Shown here: one piece after another, positions 17,143-26,320 of the stretch | Position numbering within the stretch: the stretch's first letter is position 1 | Layout of the letters: every line of letters begins with the position of its first letter | NCBI GenBank assembly: GCA_963792785.1 | Contig: CAWBXO010000001.1 | Location: 1,798,001-1,862,000 of the forward strand | From: CAWIMX01 sp963792785 | GTDB taxonomy: Bacteria; Acidobacteriota; Vicinamibacteria; Vicinamibacterales; CAVVIG01 | Reading direction: 5' to 3' | Length of the DNA: 64,000 nt | Position numbers and translations under genes: made by a program | The notes under the pieces: model-generated | Told to the model about the DNA's origin: nothing | The model's input: the letters and a program-made list of their open reading frames with translations, nothing else | The model's database searches: none

Positions 17143-17711
17143 TTGCCGATGACGATCGCGCGTCCACCCTGATGCTCAGCCGGTCGCTCGAGCAGTGGGG
17201 CTTCGAGGTAGTCGTGGTGCACGACGGCCTCGCCGCGTGGGAACGCATCTCCGGCGACGAGCCGCCGGCGCTGGCCATTGTCGACTGGATGATGCCGGGG
17301 CTCGACGGCCTCGAGCTGTGCCGGCGCATCCGCGCGACGCCGCGGCGCTCGCCGGTGTATGTGATCCTGCTGACGGCGCGGACCAGCCGGCAGGATCTGG
17401 TGGCCGGCCTCGAAGCCGGCGCGGACGATTACCTGACCAAGCCGTTCGATCCGGACGAGCTCCGGGCGCGCATTCACGTGGGGCAGCGCACGCTCGGGCT
17501 GATGGCCGACATCAAACAGCTCAGCAAGCTCCTGCCCATTTGCAGCTACTGCAAGCGCATTCGGTCCGATCACAACTACTGGGAGCAGGTCGACAGCTAC
17601 ATCGCCGACCATTCGGACGTCCGGTTCTCGCACGGGATCTGCCCCTCCTGCCTGGAAAAGGCGCTGGAGGCCGATCCGCCCGGGGTCCTGGCGCCGGGAC
17701 CCAGCGCATGA
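17130..17711 (+). CDS. Response regulator with a four-cysteine C-terminal domain
   Basis: 193 residues. Residues 1-125 are a complete receiver: LIADDD, phosphoacceptor Asp52 in AIVDWMMPGLDG, Thr in LLTARTS and Lys104 in LTKPFDPDEL. In place of a DNA-binding or enzymatic output, residues ~128-178 hold KLLPICSYCKRIR, NYWEQVDSYIADHSD and FSHGICPSC, with Cys138/141 and Cys171/174 in two CxxC pairs, probably a zinc site. This segment recurs at the ends of receivers and PAS proteins in many bacteria; its role is not known to me. The ATG overlaps the hybrid-kinase stop by 13 bases, and its own stop overlaps the next kinase gene as ATGA. Confidence 0.88.
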   Translation: MRILIADDDRASTLMLSRSLEQWGFEVVVVHDGLAAWERISGDEPPALAIVDWMMPGLDGLELCRRIRATPRRSPVYVILLTARTSRQDLVAGLEAGADDYLTKPFDPDELRARIHVGQRTLGLMADIKQLSKLLPICSYCKRIRSDHNYWEQVDSYIADHSDVRFSHGICPSCLEKALEADPPGVLAPGPSA

Positions 17712-20227
17712 AGGGGTCAGGCCCTCCGACCGGCGCTGTTCAGGAGCCGACCTCGGACCTGCGCATCGCCAATGCCCGATTGAAGGCCCTGATCGATCTC
17801 GGAGAGGAGCTCGCCTCCGAGCCGAGCCCCGATCAACTGCTGCACCGCGTGTGTTCGGCCGCGTGCCGCCTGTTCGGCGCGACGTACGTCTCGCTCGGCA
17901 CCATCGATCGCACCGACGGAACGGTGCGCGAGTGTGTCACCTGCGGGATCGCCAGCTGCGAGGTCGACGTCGCAGCCTGGATCACAACCGGCGACGCGCC
18001 GCCGGGGATCATCCAGACCGTCATCGGCGAGCGACGGGCGCGGTGCGACAACCACGCCGGCCGCGACCCGAGCCGGCTGCAGCTGCCCGCGCTTCACCCA
18101 CCGGTTGAGTCGTTTCTGGCCGCGCCCATTCAGTCGCGGCTGCATGTCTATGGCTGGATCTGCCTGGTCGGAGACGGCGGCAAGACCTTCACGCCCCACG
18201 ACGAACACCTGGTCATGGCGCTGTCGTCGCAGGTCGGTCGCATCTACGAGAACCTGTCGCTCGCGGCTGACGTGCAGAAGCGGGCTGAGGAGCTGGAGCG
18301 AAAGGCCGTCGAGCGCAAGGAGGCGGACCTCGCGCTGGTGGAGAGCGAAGCGCGTTACCGCTCCCTCGTCGAGTGGTCGCCTGAGGCGATCACCGTGAGC
18401 CGGGGCGGGACGCTCCTGTTCGTCAATCCGTCCATGATCAAGCTCCTGGGCGCCACGGACGAGCCGGACCTGGTCGGCAAATCGATTCTCGATATTGTCC
18501 ACCCGGACCTTCAAGACATCGTGCGCGCGCGGCTGCGCTCCCATGCCGAGCGTGGCGGCACGCTGCCGCGCATCGAGGAGCGATTGGTCAGGCTGGACGG
18601 GGCGGTCATCGATGTCGAAATCGATGGCAGGTCGATCCACTACAAGGGCGAACCCGCCTTGTTCAGTTCCATGCGCGATATCACCGAGCGCAAACGGGCC
18701 GAGGAAGCGCGGCACACCGCGGAAGAGCGCACGCGCTTCGTGCTGCAGCACGCCAATGTCGGCGTCTGGGATCTGGACTACGCGAGCGGCGTGCTGCAGT
18801 GGTCCGGCATTATGGAGGCCCAGTACGGTGTGTTGTCCGGAACCTTCGGCGGGACCTTCAACGCATTTGTGGAGCGCATCCATCCCGATGATCGGGCGTC
18901 CGTGCTCGAAGCGATCGGCCGGGCGATCGCGTCCGGTGCGGACTTCTCCGTACTGAACCGCACGATCTGGCCGGACGGCACCGTGCGGTGGCTGAGCGGC
19001 GCGGGCCGCATCCTGATCGACGAGCATGGCGCACCCACGCGCGCCGTGGGCATTTCCATGGACGTCACCGAACGCCGCACGCTGGAACAGCAGTTTCAGC
19101 AGGCGCAGAAGATGGAAGCCGTCGGCCAGCTGGCCGGCGGCGTGGCGCACGACTTCAACAATCTGCTCACCGTCATTCTCGGGTTCTGCGAGCTGTTGCT
19201 GGCGGACATCGAACCGGGCGATCGGCGCCAGGCCGACATTTCGGAGATTCAGAAGGCGGGCCTGCGTGCCGCGGGCCTCACGCGCCAGTTGCTGGCCTTC
19301 AGCCGCCACCAGATCACCGAGCCCACCCGGCTCGACCTCAATGCGGTCATCACCGACCTGCAGGCCATGCTCCATCGCCTCATCCGGGAAGACGTGCGGG
19401 TCGTGCTGCGCCTCCAGCCGGAGCCGGCACCCGTCACGGCGGATCGCGGGGAGATTGAACAGGTCGTCGTGAACCTGGCGGTGAACGCGAGGGACGCCAT
19501 GCCCAAGGGGGGCACGTTGACGATCGAGACGGCGAGCGTCGACCTCGACGAGCACTACGCGAGGACGCACGTGGCCGTGACGCCCGGACCCTACGTGGTC
19601 ATCACCGTATCGGACACGGGAACCGGGATGACGCCGCAGGTTCAGGCTCGCCTGTTCGAGCCGTTCTTCACCACCAAGGAACCCGGCCAGGGCACGGGGC
19701 TCGGCATGGCGACGGTCTACGGCATCGTGACGCGAAGCGGCGGGGGCATCGACATCGACAGTGAAGTCGGCCGAGGCACGTCGTTCAAGCTGTACTTCCC
19801 CCGCGCGAATGGCGCCGAGACGGTCGCGCACGCACCGCCGCCGCCCGCGCGGCCGCGTGCCGGGACGCAGACGGTGCTCCTGGTTGACGATGAAGCGGGG
19901 CTGCGCGAACTGGCCAAGCGACTGCTCGTGAGGCAGGGCTATACCGTGCTGATCGCCGGGGATGCGGAGGAGGCCACGCGCCTCTTCGACGAGAACCCGT
20001 CCATCGACGTGCTGTTGACCGATGTGGTGATGCCAGGGGCGAGCGGACCGGAACTCGCCGGCCGGCTGGTGGCCCTCAAGCCGGGGCTCAAGGTGATCTA
20101 CATGTCGGGGTACACCGATGACACGATCACGCAGCACGGGATACTCAAGCCGGGTGTCGCGTTCCTGCACAAACCGTTCACCTCAGAAACGCTCGGCCGA
20201 AAGATCCGTGAAGTGTTGGAGCCGTAG
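17708..20227 (+). CDS. GAF-PAS-PAS hybrid histidine kinase with C-terminal receiver
   Basis: 839 residues, no membrane segment, so cytoplasmic. Residues ~20-190 are a GAF domain containing CVTCGIASC, whose cysteines could bind a metal or sense redox. PAS1 (~205-330) starts RYRSLVEWSPEAITVSRGG. PAS2 (~340-460) has FVLQHANVGVWDLD and IHPDDRASV. HisKA has LAGGVAHDFNNLLTVILGF (His ~480). HATPase has NLAVNARDAMPKGG, DTGTGM and GTGLGMATVYGIV. The receiver (~720-837) has VLLVDDEAG and LLTDVVMPG (Asp ~771). ATG 17708 forms an ATGA overlap with the preceding regulator, so it is the last gene of the operon. The soluble kinase could add an intracellular input to the same relay. Confidence 0.92.
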   Translation: MKGSGPPTGAVQEPTSDLRIANARLKALIDLGEELASEPSPDQLLHRVCSAACRLFGATYVSLGTIDRTDGTVRECVTCGIASCEVDVAAWITTGDAPPGIIQTVIGERRARCDNHAGRDPSRLQLPALHPPVESFLAAPIQSRLHVYGWICLVGDGGKTFTPHDEHLVMALSSQVGRIYENLSLAADVQKRAEELERKAVERKEADLALVESEARYRSLVEWSPEAITVSRGGTLLFVNPSMIKLLGATDEPDLVGKSILDIVHPDLQDIVRARLRSHAERGGTLPRIEERLVRLDGAVIDVEIDGRSIHYKGEPALFSSMRDITERKRAEEARHTAEERTRFVLQHANVGVWDLDYASGVLQWSGIMEAQYGVLSGTFGGTFNAFVERIHPDDRASVLEAIGRAIASGADFSVLNRTIWPDGTVRWLSGAGRILIDEHGAPTRAVGISMDVTERRTLEQQFQQAQKMEAVGQLAGGVAHDFNNLLTVILGFCELLLADIEPGDRRQADISEIQKAGLRAAGLTRQLLAFSRHQITEPTRLDLNAVITDLQAMLHRLIREDVRVVLRLQPEPAPVTADRGEIEQVVVNLAVNARDAMPKGGTLTIETASVDLDEHYARTHVAVTPGPYVVITVSDTGTGMTPQVQARLFEPFFTTKEPGQGTGLGMATVYGIVTRSGGGIDIDSEVGRGTSFKLYFPRANGAETVAHAPPPPARPRAGTQTVLLVDDEAGLRELAKRLLVRQGYTVLIAGDAEEATRLFDENPSIDVLLTDVVMPGASGPELAGRLVALKPGLKVIYMSGYTDDTITQHGILKPGVAFLHKPFTSETLGRKIREVLEP

Positions 20228-20247
20228 CGATACACTCGGGCGGATCC

Positions 20248-20595
20248 ATGAACGCCCGCCTTGTCTACTCGACCGGCCCGGGAGGCCGCTGCCCGACGTG
20301 CGGCTGGCCGGAGCGCGACTGCAAGTGCCGCGATGGCGCCGCGCACGACGAGCCGCTCCCCGCGCGGATCGTCGCGAAGCTGCGTATGGAGAAGGCCGGG
20401 CGCGGAGGCAAGACGGTGACGGTCGTCTACGACCTGCCGCGGAACCAGCCGTTTCTGCGGGCGCTCGCCGCCGAATTGAAACGGTCCTGCGGCGCCGGCG
20501 GCACGGTCGTGGAGAACACGGTCGAGATCCAGGGGGATCTGCGCGATCGCATCCGCGATCTCCTGCTTCGCAAGGGATTCGGGATCAAGGGATGA
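20248..20595 (+). CDS. SUI1/YciH-type translation factor
   Basis: 115 residues. The C-terminal half is the SUI1 (eIF1-like) domain: GKTVTVVYDLPRNQPFL, LAAELKRSCGAGGTVVEN, EIQGDLRDRIRDLLLRKGF. The N-terminus has a small Cys cluster (CPTCGWPERDCKC), common in bacterial YciH-like proteins. The domain acts in start-codon selection on the ribosome in eukaryotes and archaea; bacterial YciH has been linked to translation under stress. ATG 20248 is close behind TACACT (20231-20236). The gene follows the signalling operon by 20 bases and may be separately transcribed. Confidence 0.88.
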   Translation: MNARLVYSTGPGGRCPTCGWPERDCKCRDGAAHDEPLPARIVAKLRMEKAGRGGKTVTVVYDLPRNQPFLRALAAELKRSCGAGGTVVENTVEIQGDLRDRIRDLLLRKGFGIKG

Positions 20596-20668
20596 GACCG
20601 ACCACGGTGTGCGCAACCGCACAGACGCGCGGAGAGGTCGCCGCCATACTCTGATCCGTGACGTGCAC

Positions 20669-22417
20669 ATGATCGGCATCAACCCGCGTTACACGATCGC
20701 CGTCTTGTTCACACTCGCGCTGAGCGGCTGCTCCAGTTCATCGACCCCGCGCGGTGCGTCATCGACCGCCGGCCTGCCAACGCCCGACCCCGCGGGCCTT
20801 CAGTCCTCCGGGCACAACGTGGCCGTGGCCATTCGGGCCTACATCGACACACGCGACCCCTCGCTTGGCGTGGAGACACGCCGGGACTGGGACATGTTGC
20901 AGGCGTTGTATGAGCCTCTCGGCTATTCGGCGGTGTGGGCGGATGGGTCGGGCCGCCCGGATGGCGATGCGCGCGACGCCCGCGACCTGCTCAATGCCGC
21001 CGCCGACGAGGGTCTCGATCCGGCGGACTACTATCTCGAGCCCCTGAAGCGCTTGATGGCGTTGCTCGCGACCGAGTCGCCGGCGTCGCTGAAGGATCGC
21101 GCCCGCTTCGACGTGACGTTGAGTGCCGGCATGCTGCGCTACTTCCACAACGTGCACCTGGGACAGATTGACCCGCGCACGATCGGCCTTCGATTCGACC
21201 CGCCGACCGTCGATCCGCACGATTTCGTGGCCCTCCTGCGTTCGGCGCTCGCGGAGCATCGCGTGCGCGAGACGGCCGCCGAGTTGAAGTCGCCATGGGC
21301 GCAGTACGATGCCATGCGCGCGATGCTGGCGCGATACCGAACGCTCGCCGCCGATGCCGCGCTGGAGACCCCGCCGCCACTGGCCGCGACGGTGCATCCG
21401 GGGGAGTCCTACGACGGCGTCGGCAGCCTGTACCGGCGACTCCTGGCGTTCGGCGATCTCCCGGCCGGCACGCCGCCGCCTTCCGACCCGGCGCGATACG
21501 ACGGATCGCTCGTGGATGGCGTCAAGCGATTTCAGGTCCGCCACGGCATCGATCCGGACGGCGTGATCGGCGCGCGCACGTTCGCGGCGTTGCGCGTTCC
21601 CCTCTCGTGGCGGGTCCGGCAGATCGAGCTGGCGCTCGAGCGCCTGCGCTGGTTGCCCGATTTGAACGGCCAGCGCCTGATCATCATCAACATCCCGATG
21701 TTCCGCCTCTGGGCGTGGGACTCGCTTCCGCCGAGCCGTGTGCCGTCTTTCGGCATGAACGTCATCGTCGGCCGCGCCCTCAACACGCGGACGCCGGTGT
21801 TCATCGAAACGCTGCGCGACATCGAGTTCAGGCCGTACTGGAACGTGCCGCGCTCGATCGTGCGCAATGAAACCCTTCCGGCGATCGAACGCGACCCGGA
21901 CTACCTGCGCCGCCAGCAGATGGAAATCGTGCGCGGAAACGGGGACAATGCCGTGCCGGAGGGCGTCACGGCCGAAGCCATCGCCGAGCTCCGCCAGGGG
22001 ACGGCGCGCGTGCGCCAGCGTCCGGGACCGGGCAACGCGCTCGGGCTGGTGAAGTTCGTCTTCCCGAACGAAGAGAACGTCTACATTCACGGGACGCCGG
22101 CGCAGGAGCTGTTCGCCAGGAACCGCCGCGACTTCAGTCACGGGTGCGTGCGCGCGGAAGATCCCATTGCGCTGGCGACGTGGGTGCTCGCGGATCAACC
22201 GGAGTGGACGCGGGAGCGGATTGTCGCCGCGACGGAAGGGGCGAGCACGGTCCGCGTGAACCTGGCCGACCCGGTCCAGGTGATCCTGTTCTACTCGACC
22301 GCCGCGGTGATCCCGGAAAACGGGATGATGGGATTTGCGGACGATATCTACGGCCAGGACGCCCTGCTCGACCGCGCCCTTGCCGCGCGATCGTCGGCGT
22401 TGCCGAAAGACCCTTAG
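20669..22417 (+). CDS. YcbB/LdtD-type L,D-transpeptidase
   Basis: About 582 residues. Start ATG 20669 gives a lipoprotein-like signal with lipobox LSGC; a longer reading from 20609 would bury it. An N-terminal scaffold region (~60-270) is followed by a peptidoglycan-binding domain (YDGSLVDGVKRFQVRHGIDP, VIGARTFAAL). The YkuD catalytic domain has RLIIINIPMFRLWAW, FRPYWNVPRSIVRNE, and the active site IHGTPAQELF followed by RRDFSHGCVRAED with the catalytic Cys near residue 491. YcbB-type enzymes form 3-3 cross-links in peptidoglycan. It faces a second, unrelated L,D-transpeptidase-like gene and overlaps it by four bases tail to tail. Confidence 0.92.
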   Translation: MIGINPRYTIAVLFTLALSGCSSSSTPRGASSTAGLPTPDPAGLQSSGHNVAVAIRAYIDTRDPSLGVETRRDWDMLQALYEPLGYSAVWADGSGRPDGDARDARDLLNAAADEGLDPADYYLEPLKRLMALLATESPASLKDRARFDVTLSAGMLRYFHNVHLGQIDPRTIGLRFDPPTVDPHDFVALLRSALAEHRVRETAAELKSPWAQYDAMRAMLARYRTLAADAALETPPPLAATVHPGESYDGVGSLYRRLLAFGDLPAGTPPPSDPARYDGSLVDGVKRFQVRHGIDPDGVIGARTFAALRVPLSWRVRQIELALERLRWLPDLNGQRLIIINIPMFRLWAWDSLPPSRVPSFGMNVIVGRALNTRTPVFIETLRDIEFRPYWNVPRSIVRNETLPAIERDPDYLRRQQMEIVRGNGDNAVPEGVTAEAIAELRQGTARVRQRPGPGNALGLVKFVFPNEENVYIHGTPAQELFARNRRDFSHGCVRAEDPIALATWVLADQPEWTRERIVAATEGASTVRVNLADPVQVILFYSTAAVIPENGMMGFADDIYGQDALLDRALAARSSALPKDP

Positions 22418-23157
22418 CCGAGAGCCGTCGTGGCCGTGCAGCCCCCCAGGTATTTCGACCCGGAAAGCCACCGCTGATCGGGGTAATACGCGAACACGAG
22501 GCCAGAGCCCTTGACGTGGTCGATCACGTCTCGCGCCACCGCCAGCGGCAGCGCCGGGCATCCCCAGCTGCGGCCGATCCGCCCGTGCGCGCGAGCGAAG
22601 GCCTCGCTGACGTACGACGCGCCGTGCATGACGATCGCGCGCGCGAGCGCCTGGTCGTTGAAGCCGGCGTCGAGGCCTTTCAAGCGCAGGGAATAGCCGT
22701 TTTTCCCGATGTAGGTGTTTTCCGCTTCGAACAGACCCAGGCTCGATCGGTGGGTTTCCGGTTCGTTCGAGAACGCCCTCGCGAGGTTGTCGCCGCTGCC
22801 CTGGCCGTGGGCGACCAGCTCCTCGAACAGCAGCTGGCGCGATCGAAGGTCGAACACCCACAGGCGCCTGGCGGTGGAGGGCTTCGAGTAATCGATCACC
22901 GTCAGCGTCGACGGCGGAGCGACCGTGCCCGATTGCACGGCGCAGGCCGCCGCGCCGAGCGCCAGATCGAACACCTGCCGGTCGATGGTTCCCAGGGGAA
23001 CGCGAGCCCATTCGCCTGGATCGAGCGTCGCGGCGCCCGCGGACACGGCGCTCCGGCGTGCGACGGCCGTCCCGGTCGTCTTCTCGACCGGTTGACGGGC
23101 GAGCACGGTCACCGCCGTCAAGGCGACGGACGCCGACAGGATCAGGGCTGTGCGCAA
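22414..23157 (-). CDS. Murein L,D-transpeptidase catalytic-domain protein (YkuD_2-like)
   Basis: 247 residues with a signal peptide (LILSASVALTAVTVLA). The YkuD_2 features are visible: RRLWVFDLRSRQLLFEELVA, GQGSGDNLARAFSNEPETH, SSLGLFEAENTYIGKNGYSL, IVMHGASYVSEAFARAHG and the catalytic cysteine motif GRIGRSWGCPALP. Family members are predicted periplasmic peptidoglycan transpeptidases. The only start that keeps the signal peptide is TTG 23157, with TATAAT nine bases upstream and no Shine-Dalgarno site. It lies downstream of the M28 gene on the same strand and converges with the YcbB-type gene. Confidence 0.85.
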   Translation of the reverse strand: MRTALILSASVALTAVTVLARQPVEKTTGTAVARRSAVSAGAATLDPGEWARVPLGTIDRQVFDLALGAAACAVQSGTVAPPSTLTVIDYSKPSTARRLWVFDLRSRQLLFEELVAHGQGSGDNLARAFSNEPETHRSSLGLFEAENTYIGKNGYSLRLKGLDAGFNDQALARAIVMHGASYVSEAFARAHGRIGRSWGCPALPLAVARDVIDHVKGSGLVFAYYPDQRWLSGSKYLGGCTATTALG

Positions 23158-23166
23158 AACGATTTG

Positions 23167-23172
23167 ATTATA
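23167..23172 (-). promoter_or_regulatory. Consensus -10 box upstream of the YkuD_2 gene
   Basis: A perfect TATAAT on the minus strand, nine bases before the TTG start, inside the 24-base gap after the M28 gene. The transcript would have a leader of only about three bases. No clear -35 is seen. Confidence 0.45.
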
Positions 23173-23181
23173 GGGGATCCG

Positions 23182-24726
23182 CTACGGATTGATGGCCGAG
23201 CGCGGCGCCGCGGCCGCTTCGCGGACGAAATACGCCCAGAAACGCGCCGCGCGCTCGAGGCCGGGCACCGAGATCGTGTCGGGCACGTCCCCGCTCGTGT
23301 GGTACATCGGGCCGGAATGGATCGCCTGCACGCGCGCCACCTCGAGCGGCGCGTAGCCGCCGAGGTCGCCCGGCACGCCCGTCGCGAAATCCGGCCGCAG
23401 GTTGTAGCCGTACCGCTCGACGCCCGCGTGGCCGAGCCGGTTCAGGAACGGCGCGCCGTTCGACACGCCGAAGCCCATGGGCTGCTCGACGGGCTCGGCG
23501 TGCCACGCGGGGTCGCGGCGGATCTCGAGCTGCGCCACGTGCTCGAGGTTCACCACGAGGACGACCTTCCCCTTGAGATCGGGATTCATCGCCACGAGAT
23601 GCCCGGGGCCGTTCAGGCCCGGGCTGTGGTGGCCGCCGCTCGACACGAAGAGCAGCCGCCGCGCGAGGCGGTGCTCCGGCTGCGCGAAGTGCCGCGCCAG
23701 CGCCAGCAGCACGGCGGTGCCGTCGCCGTTGTCGCCCGCCCCGTCGTACCACCCGTCGGCGTGCGCGTTCACGATGACGATCTCATCGTCGTGCCCGCCG
23801 GGCATCGCGGGCACGACGCCGATCGTGTTGTGGCCCTTGAGGCCCGGCCGCATCGACGCGTTCAACTCGAGCCACACGCGCACGTCGCCCGCGTTCGCCG
23901 CCGCCGCCCGCTGCATGACGGCATCGATGAAGGCGCCGTCCGCCGTGCCCACGTTGAAGCACGGCACGCCGCAGCCGCCGAAGTCGCGCACGTGCATGTT
24001 GCCCGTCTGCTCGACGAGGTTGAGGACCGCGACCGCGCCGCGGTCGGCGAGTTCCCGCGCGCGCGCCACCGTGGCCCCGCGCTCGGAGAACGCGCCGCCC
24101 TCGGGCGTGAGGTGCTGCACGGCGACCTTCCCCTCGACGTCGGTGCCTGGCAGATCGTCGGACACCTGGCCGACGTCGACCAGCGGCGCCGTGATCGGTC
24201 CACCCGCGATCAGGGATCCGCTGGAGGGCACGGCCGAGGCGATCGCGACGTCCTCGCTGCCCTGGCCGAACGCCGGATCCGCGAGCAGCCGCGCGTCCCA
24301 CTGGTCGGCCCACCACATCGGCGCGTCGGCGTCGTACTCCTGCACCTCGACGCCGCTCAGGCCGGCCGCGCGGAACTGGTCGGCCACCCACGCCAGCGTC
24401 TCCTCGGCGGCCGGGAACCCGGTGACGCGGCCCCACACGCGATCGCCGCGGGCGCGGCTCTTCTGCGCGAAGCCGACGATCGTGTCCACGTCCTGGCGGA
24501 TGCGCGCGCCGGCCAGCTCGTCGAACCCGGTCGCCTCGCCCTCGGGGACGGCCGCCGGCGGCGGGGTGACTCCCGAGACGTCGACCACGGGCCGATCCGT
24601 GTCGCCCATCCCGGGCGGCAGCGGGACACCGAACCACGCGGGCTCGGGCGCCGCGCGGCCGCAGCCGGCGGCGAGCACGATCGCCGCGAGCACCATCGGG
24701 ACGGACTGGCGAACGTGATTCGTCAT
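23182..24726 (-). CDS. M28-like lipoprotein peptidase with altered active-site motif
   Basis: 514 residues with a lipoprotein signal (VLAAIVLAAGCGRA). A protease-associated (PA) insert lies around residues 130-280. The M28 metallopeptidase core follows with VNAHADGWYDGAGDNGDGTA, carrying the HxD and Asp zinc ligands, and a late YHTSGDVPDTIS with the final His. The segment that normally carries the catalytic Glu-Glu pair reads LFVSSGGHHSPGLNGPGH, so the usual glutamates are replaced by Gly/His. It is therefore either a divergent peptidase with different ligands or an inactive binding protein. ATG 24726 has AGGAG upstream. It is followed closely by the YkuD_2 gene. Confidence 0.82.
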   Translation of the reverse strand: MTNHVRQSVPMVLAAIVLAAGCGRAAPEPAWFGVPLPPGMGDTDRPVVDVSGVTPPPAAVPEGEATGFDELAGARIRQDVDTIVGFAQKSRARGDRVWGRVTGFPAAEETLAWVADQFRAAGLSGVEVQEYDADAPMWWADQWDARLLADPAFGQGSEDVAIASAVPSSGSLIAGGPITAPLVDVGQVSDDLPGTDVEGKVAVQHLTPEGGAFSERGATVARARELADRGAVAVLNLVEQTGNMHVRDFGGCGVPCFNVGTADGAFIDAVMQRAAAANAGDVRVWLELNASMRPGLKGHNTIGVVPAMPGGHDDEIVIVNAHADGWYDGAGDNGDGTAVLLALARHFAQPEHRLARRLLFVSSGGHHSPGLNGPGHLVAMNPDLKGKVVLVVNLEHVAQLEIRRDPAWHAEPVEQPMGFGVSNGAPFLNRLGHAGVERYGYNLRPDFATGVPGDLGGYAPLEVARVQAIHSGPMYHTSGDVPDTISVPGLERAARFWAYFVREAAAAPRSAINP

Positions 24727-24766
24727 GGCGGCTCCTGGACGCGGCCGGATCAGGCCGGCGATCGTC

Positions 24767-26312
24767 TCACCGCGGGCTGCGCACCCAGAGGTCGATCAAC
24801 CGGCCGAACGGCTCCTGGAACACGAACGCGGCGGCCGCGGCGCCGGCCAGCACGAGGAGCACGAACCCGACCGCGAGCGCCGTGCGCCGGACCACGGCCG
24901 CGCCCACGCTCTCCGTGGGAATGAGGTCGAGCTCGTCGGCCGCCTCCGCGACGATCGCCGCGTCGATGACCGCCAGGGATCCGGACGCCCCCTTCACCAG
25001 TGCCCGGTTGCACAACGCGTTGATCTCGCGCGGCACGCCGCCCGTGCAGCGGTAGACGGCGGCGAGCGCCGGCAGATCGAACTCCACGCGCGGGTTCGTG
25101 CCCGCGACGGACAACCGGTGGGCGACGTACCCCTCGATCTCGTCGGCCGCGATCGGGCCGAGCGTGATCCGCACGGCGACCTTCGCGTCGAGCGGACGCA
25201 GGTCCTTGCGGCGCAGCCGCGCGGCGAGCGACGGCCCGCCCACGAGCACCACCTGCAGCAGGCGCAGATCGGTCTCCGAGTCGGACCACGCGCGAACCTG
25301 CTGGAGCACGTCGAACGGCATCCGGTCGGCGCCGTCGAGGATCACGACCGCGCTCGCCTGCAGCGCGGTCAGCGACTGCAGGAAGTCGCGCAGCGCGGCC
25401 GTGAGCTCGCGCTCCGAGGCCGTGCGCAGGCCGCCGCGCGCGAGGTCTTCCCGCGAGATCACGCCGAAGTCGGCCAGCACCGTCCGCAGGAGGCCGTCAA
25501 TCGAGAGCGAGGACGCGTCGACGAGCGACGTCACCGTGCGCCGATCGAGCTGCTCCATCACGTTGCGGCAGACCATCGTCTTGCCGAGGCCGTCGGGCGC
25601 CGAAATCAGGACCAGGCCCTTGCGCGCGCGGATCGCCGAGAGCAGGTTCTGCGAGGCCTCGTCGTGCGCGACGCCGTAGTAGAAGAACTTCGGATCGGTG
25701 GAGTCGCCGAACGGCTGCTCCTCAAAGCCGTAGAAGGTCTCGTACGGCTCGACGGACGTGGGCGATGCGACGGCAAAGGGCACCGCCGGCGCGGCAACCT
25801 CGCGCGCGGGCGCGAGCGGATGCGCGGGCAGCGGCTCGGGCAGGGGCGCCGGCAGCGGCGCGGGCGCCGAAGCCGGCGCGGGCGGGAACAGAATCGATGA
25901 GCGGGCGGCGCCCGGTGGCCTCGCCGGCAACCGGCGGCGGAGGATCCGGCACAGCCGGCCGCACGGGCGGCGCCGGCGGCGCGGGCGGCGGCGATTCGCG
26001 CGGCAGCAGCCAGAGTGGCGGCGGCGCCTCGAGCAGTTCGGCGAGGCGGAACGGAACCTCGGGCGCGGGGGGGGACGTTTGCGGCGCCTGGGACGGCGCT
26101 CCGGGCTGGAACATGTGCCGCAGATCGTCGTCGCGCGTGTTCTGGAGCTCGCGCGCGCGGGCGTTCTGCTGTTCCTGGGCGGACGCGTTCGATCGGGGCG
26201 CGGCGGGCGTCGATCTCGCCGGGGCAGACAGTCCATCATCGAGGCCGGACAGGCTCTCGAGAAAGGCAAGATCGTCGGCCAGCGAGGGACGGTCGTCCTG
26301 GTCTCCGACCAC
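24767..26312 (-). CDS. ExeA/GspA-like AAA ATPase with N-terminal linker, frameshifted
   Basis: The N-terminal part is read in one frame from GTG 26312 (LADDLAFLESLSGLDDGL, VPFRLAELLEAPPPLW, then a Pro-rich linker). The ATPase is in another frame, from about 25.9 kb to 24767. The switch lies in the Pro/Ala-rich linker and a single base would restore one protein of roughly 510 residues. The ATPase has YETFYGFEEQPFGDSTDPKF, Walker A ISAPDGLGKTMVC, Walker B AVVILDGADRM, CTGGVPREINALCNRAL and a C-terminal transmembrane helix (LAVGFVLLVLAGAAAAAFVF). ExeA/MshM-type ATPases help assemble secretins or pili, so it may serve the same machinery as the PilB-receiver protein. The break may be an assembly error. 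Confidence 0.78.
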
Positions 26313-26320
26313 GTCCTTTA

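Noticed and set aside
17717..20170. An 817-codon antisense open frame inside the GAF/PAS kinase gene
   Set aside because: Its translation is Arg/Ala-rich without motifs and lies wholly opposite a clear kinase. Similar long antisense frames opposite 7.7-9.6, 20.8-23.0, 26.4-29.4 and 34.3-36.6 kb are GC-composition shadows.
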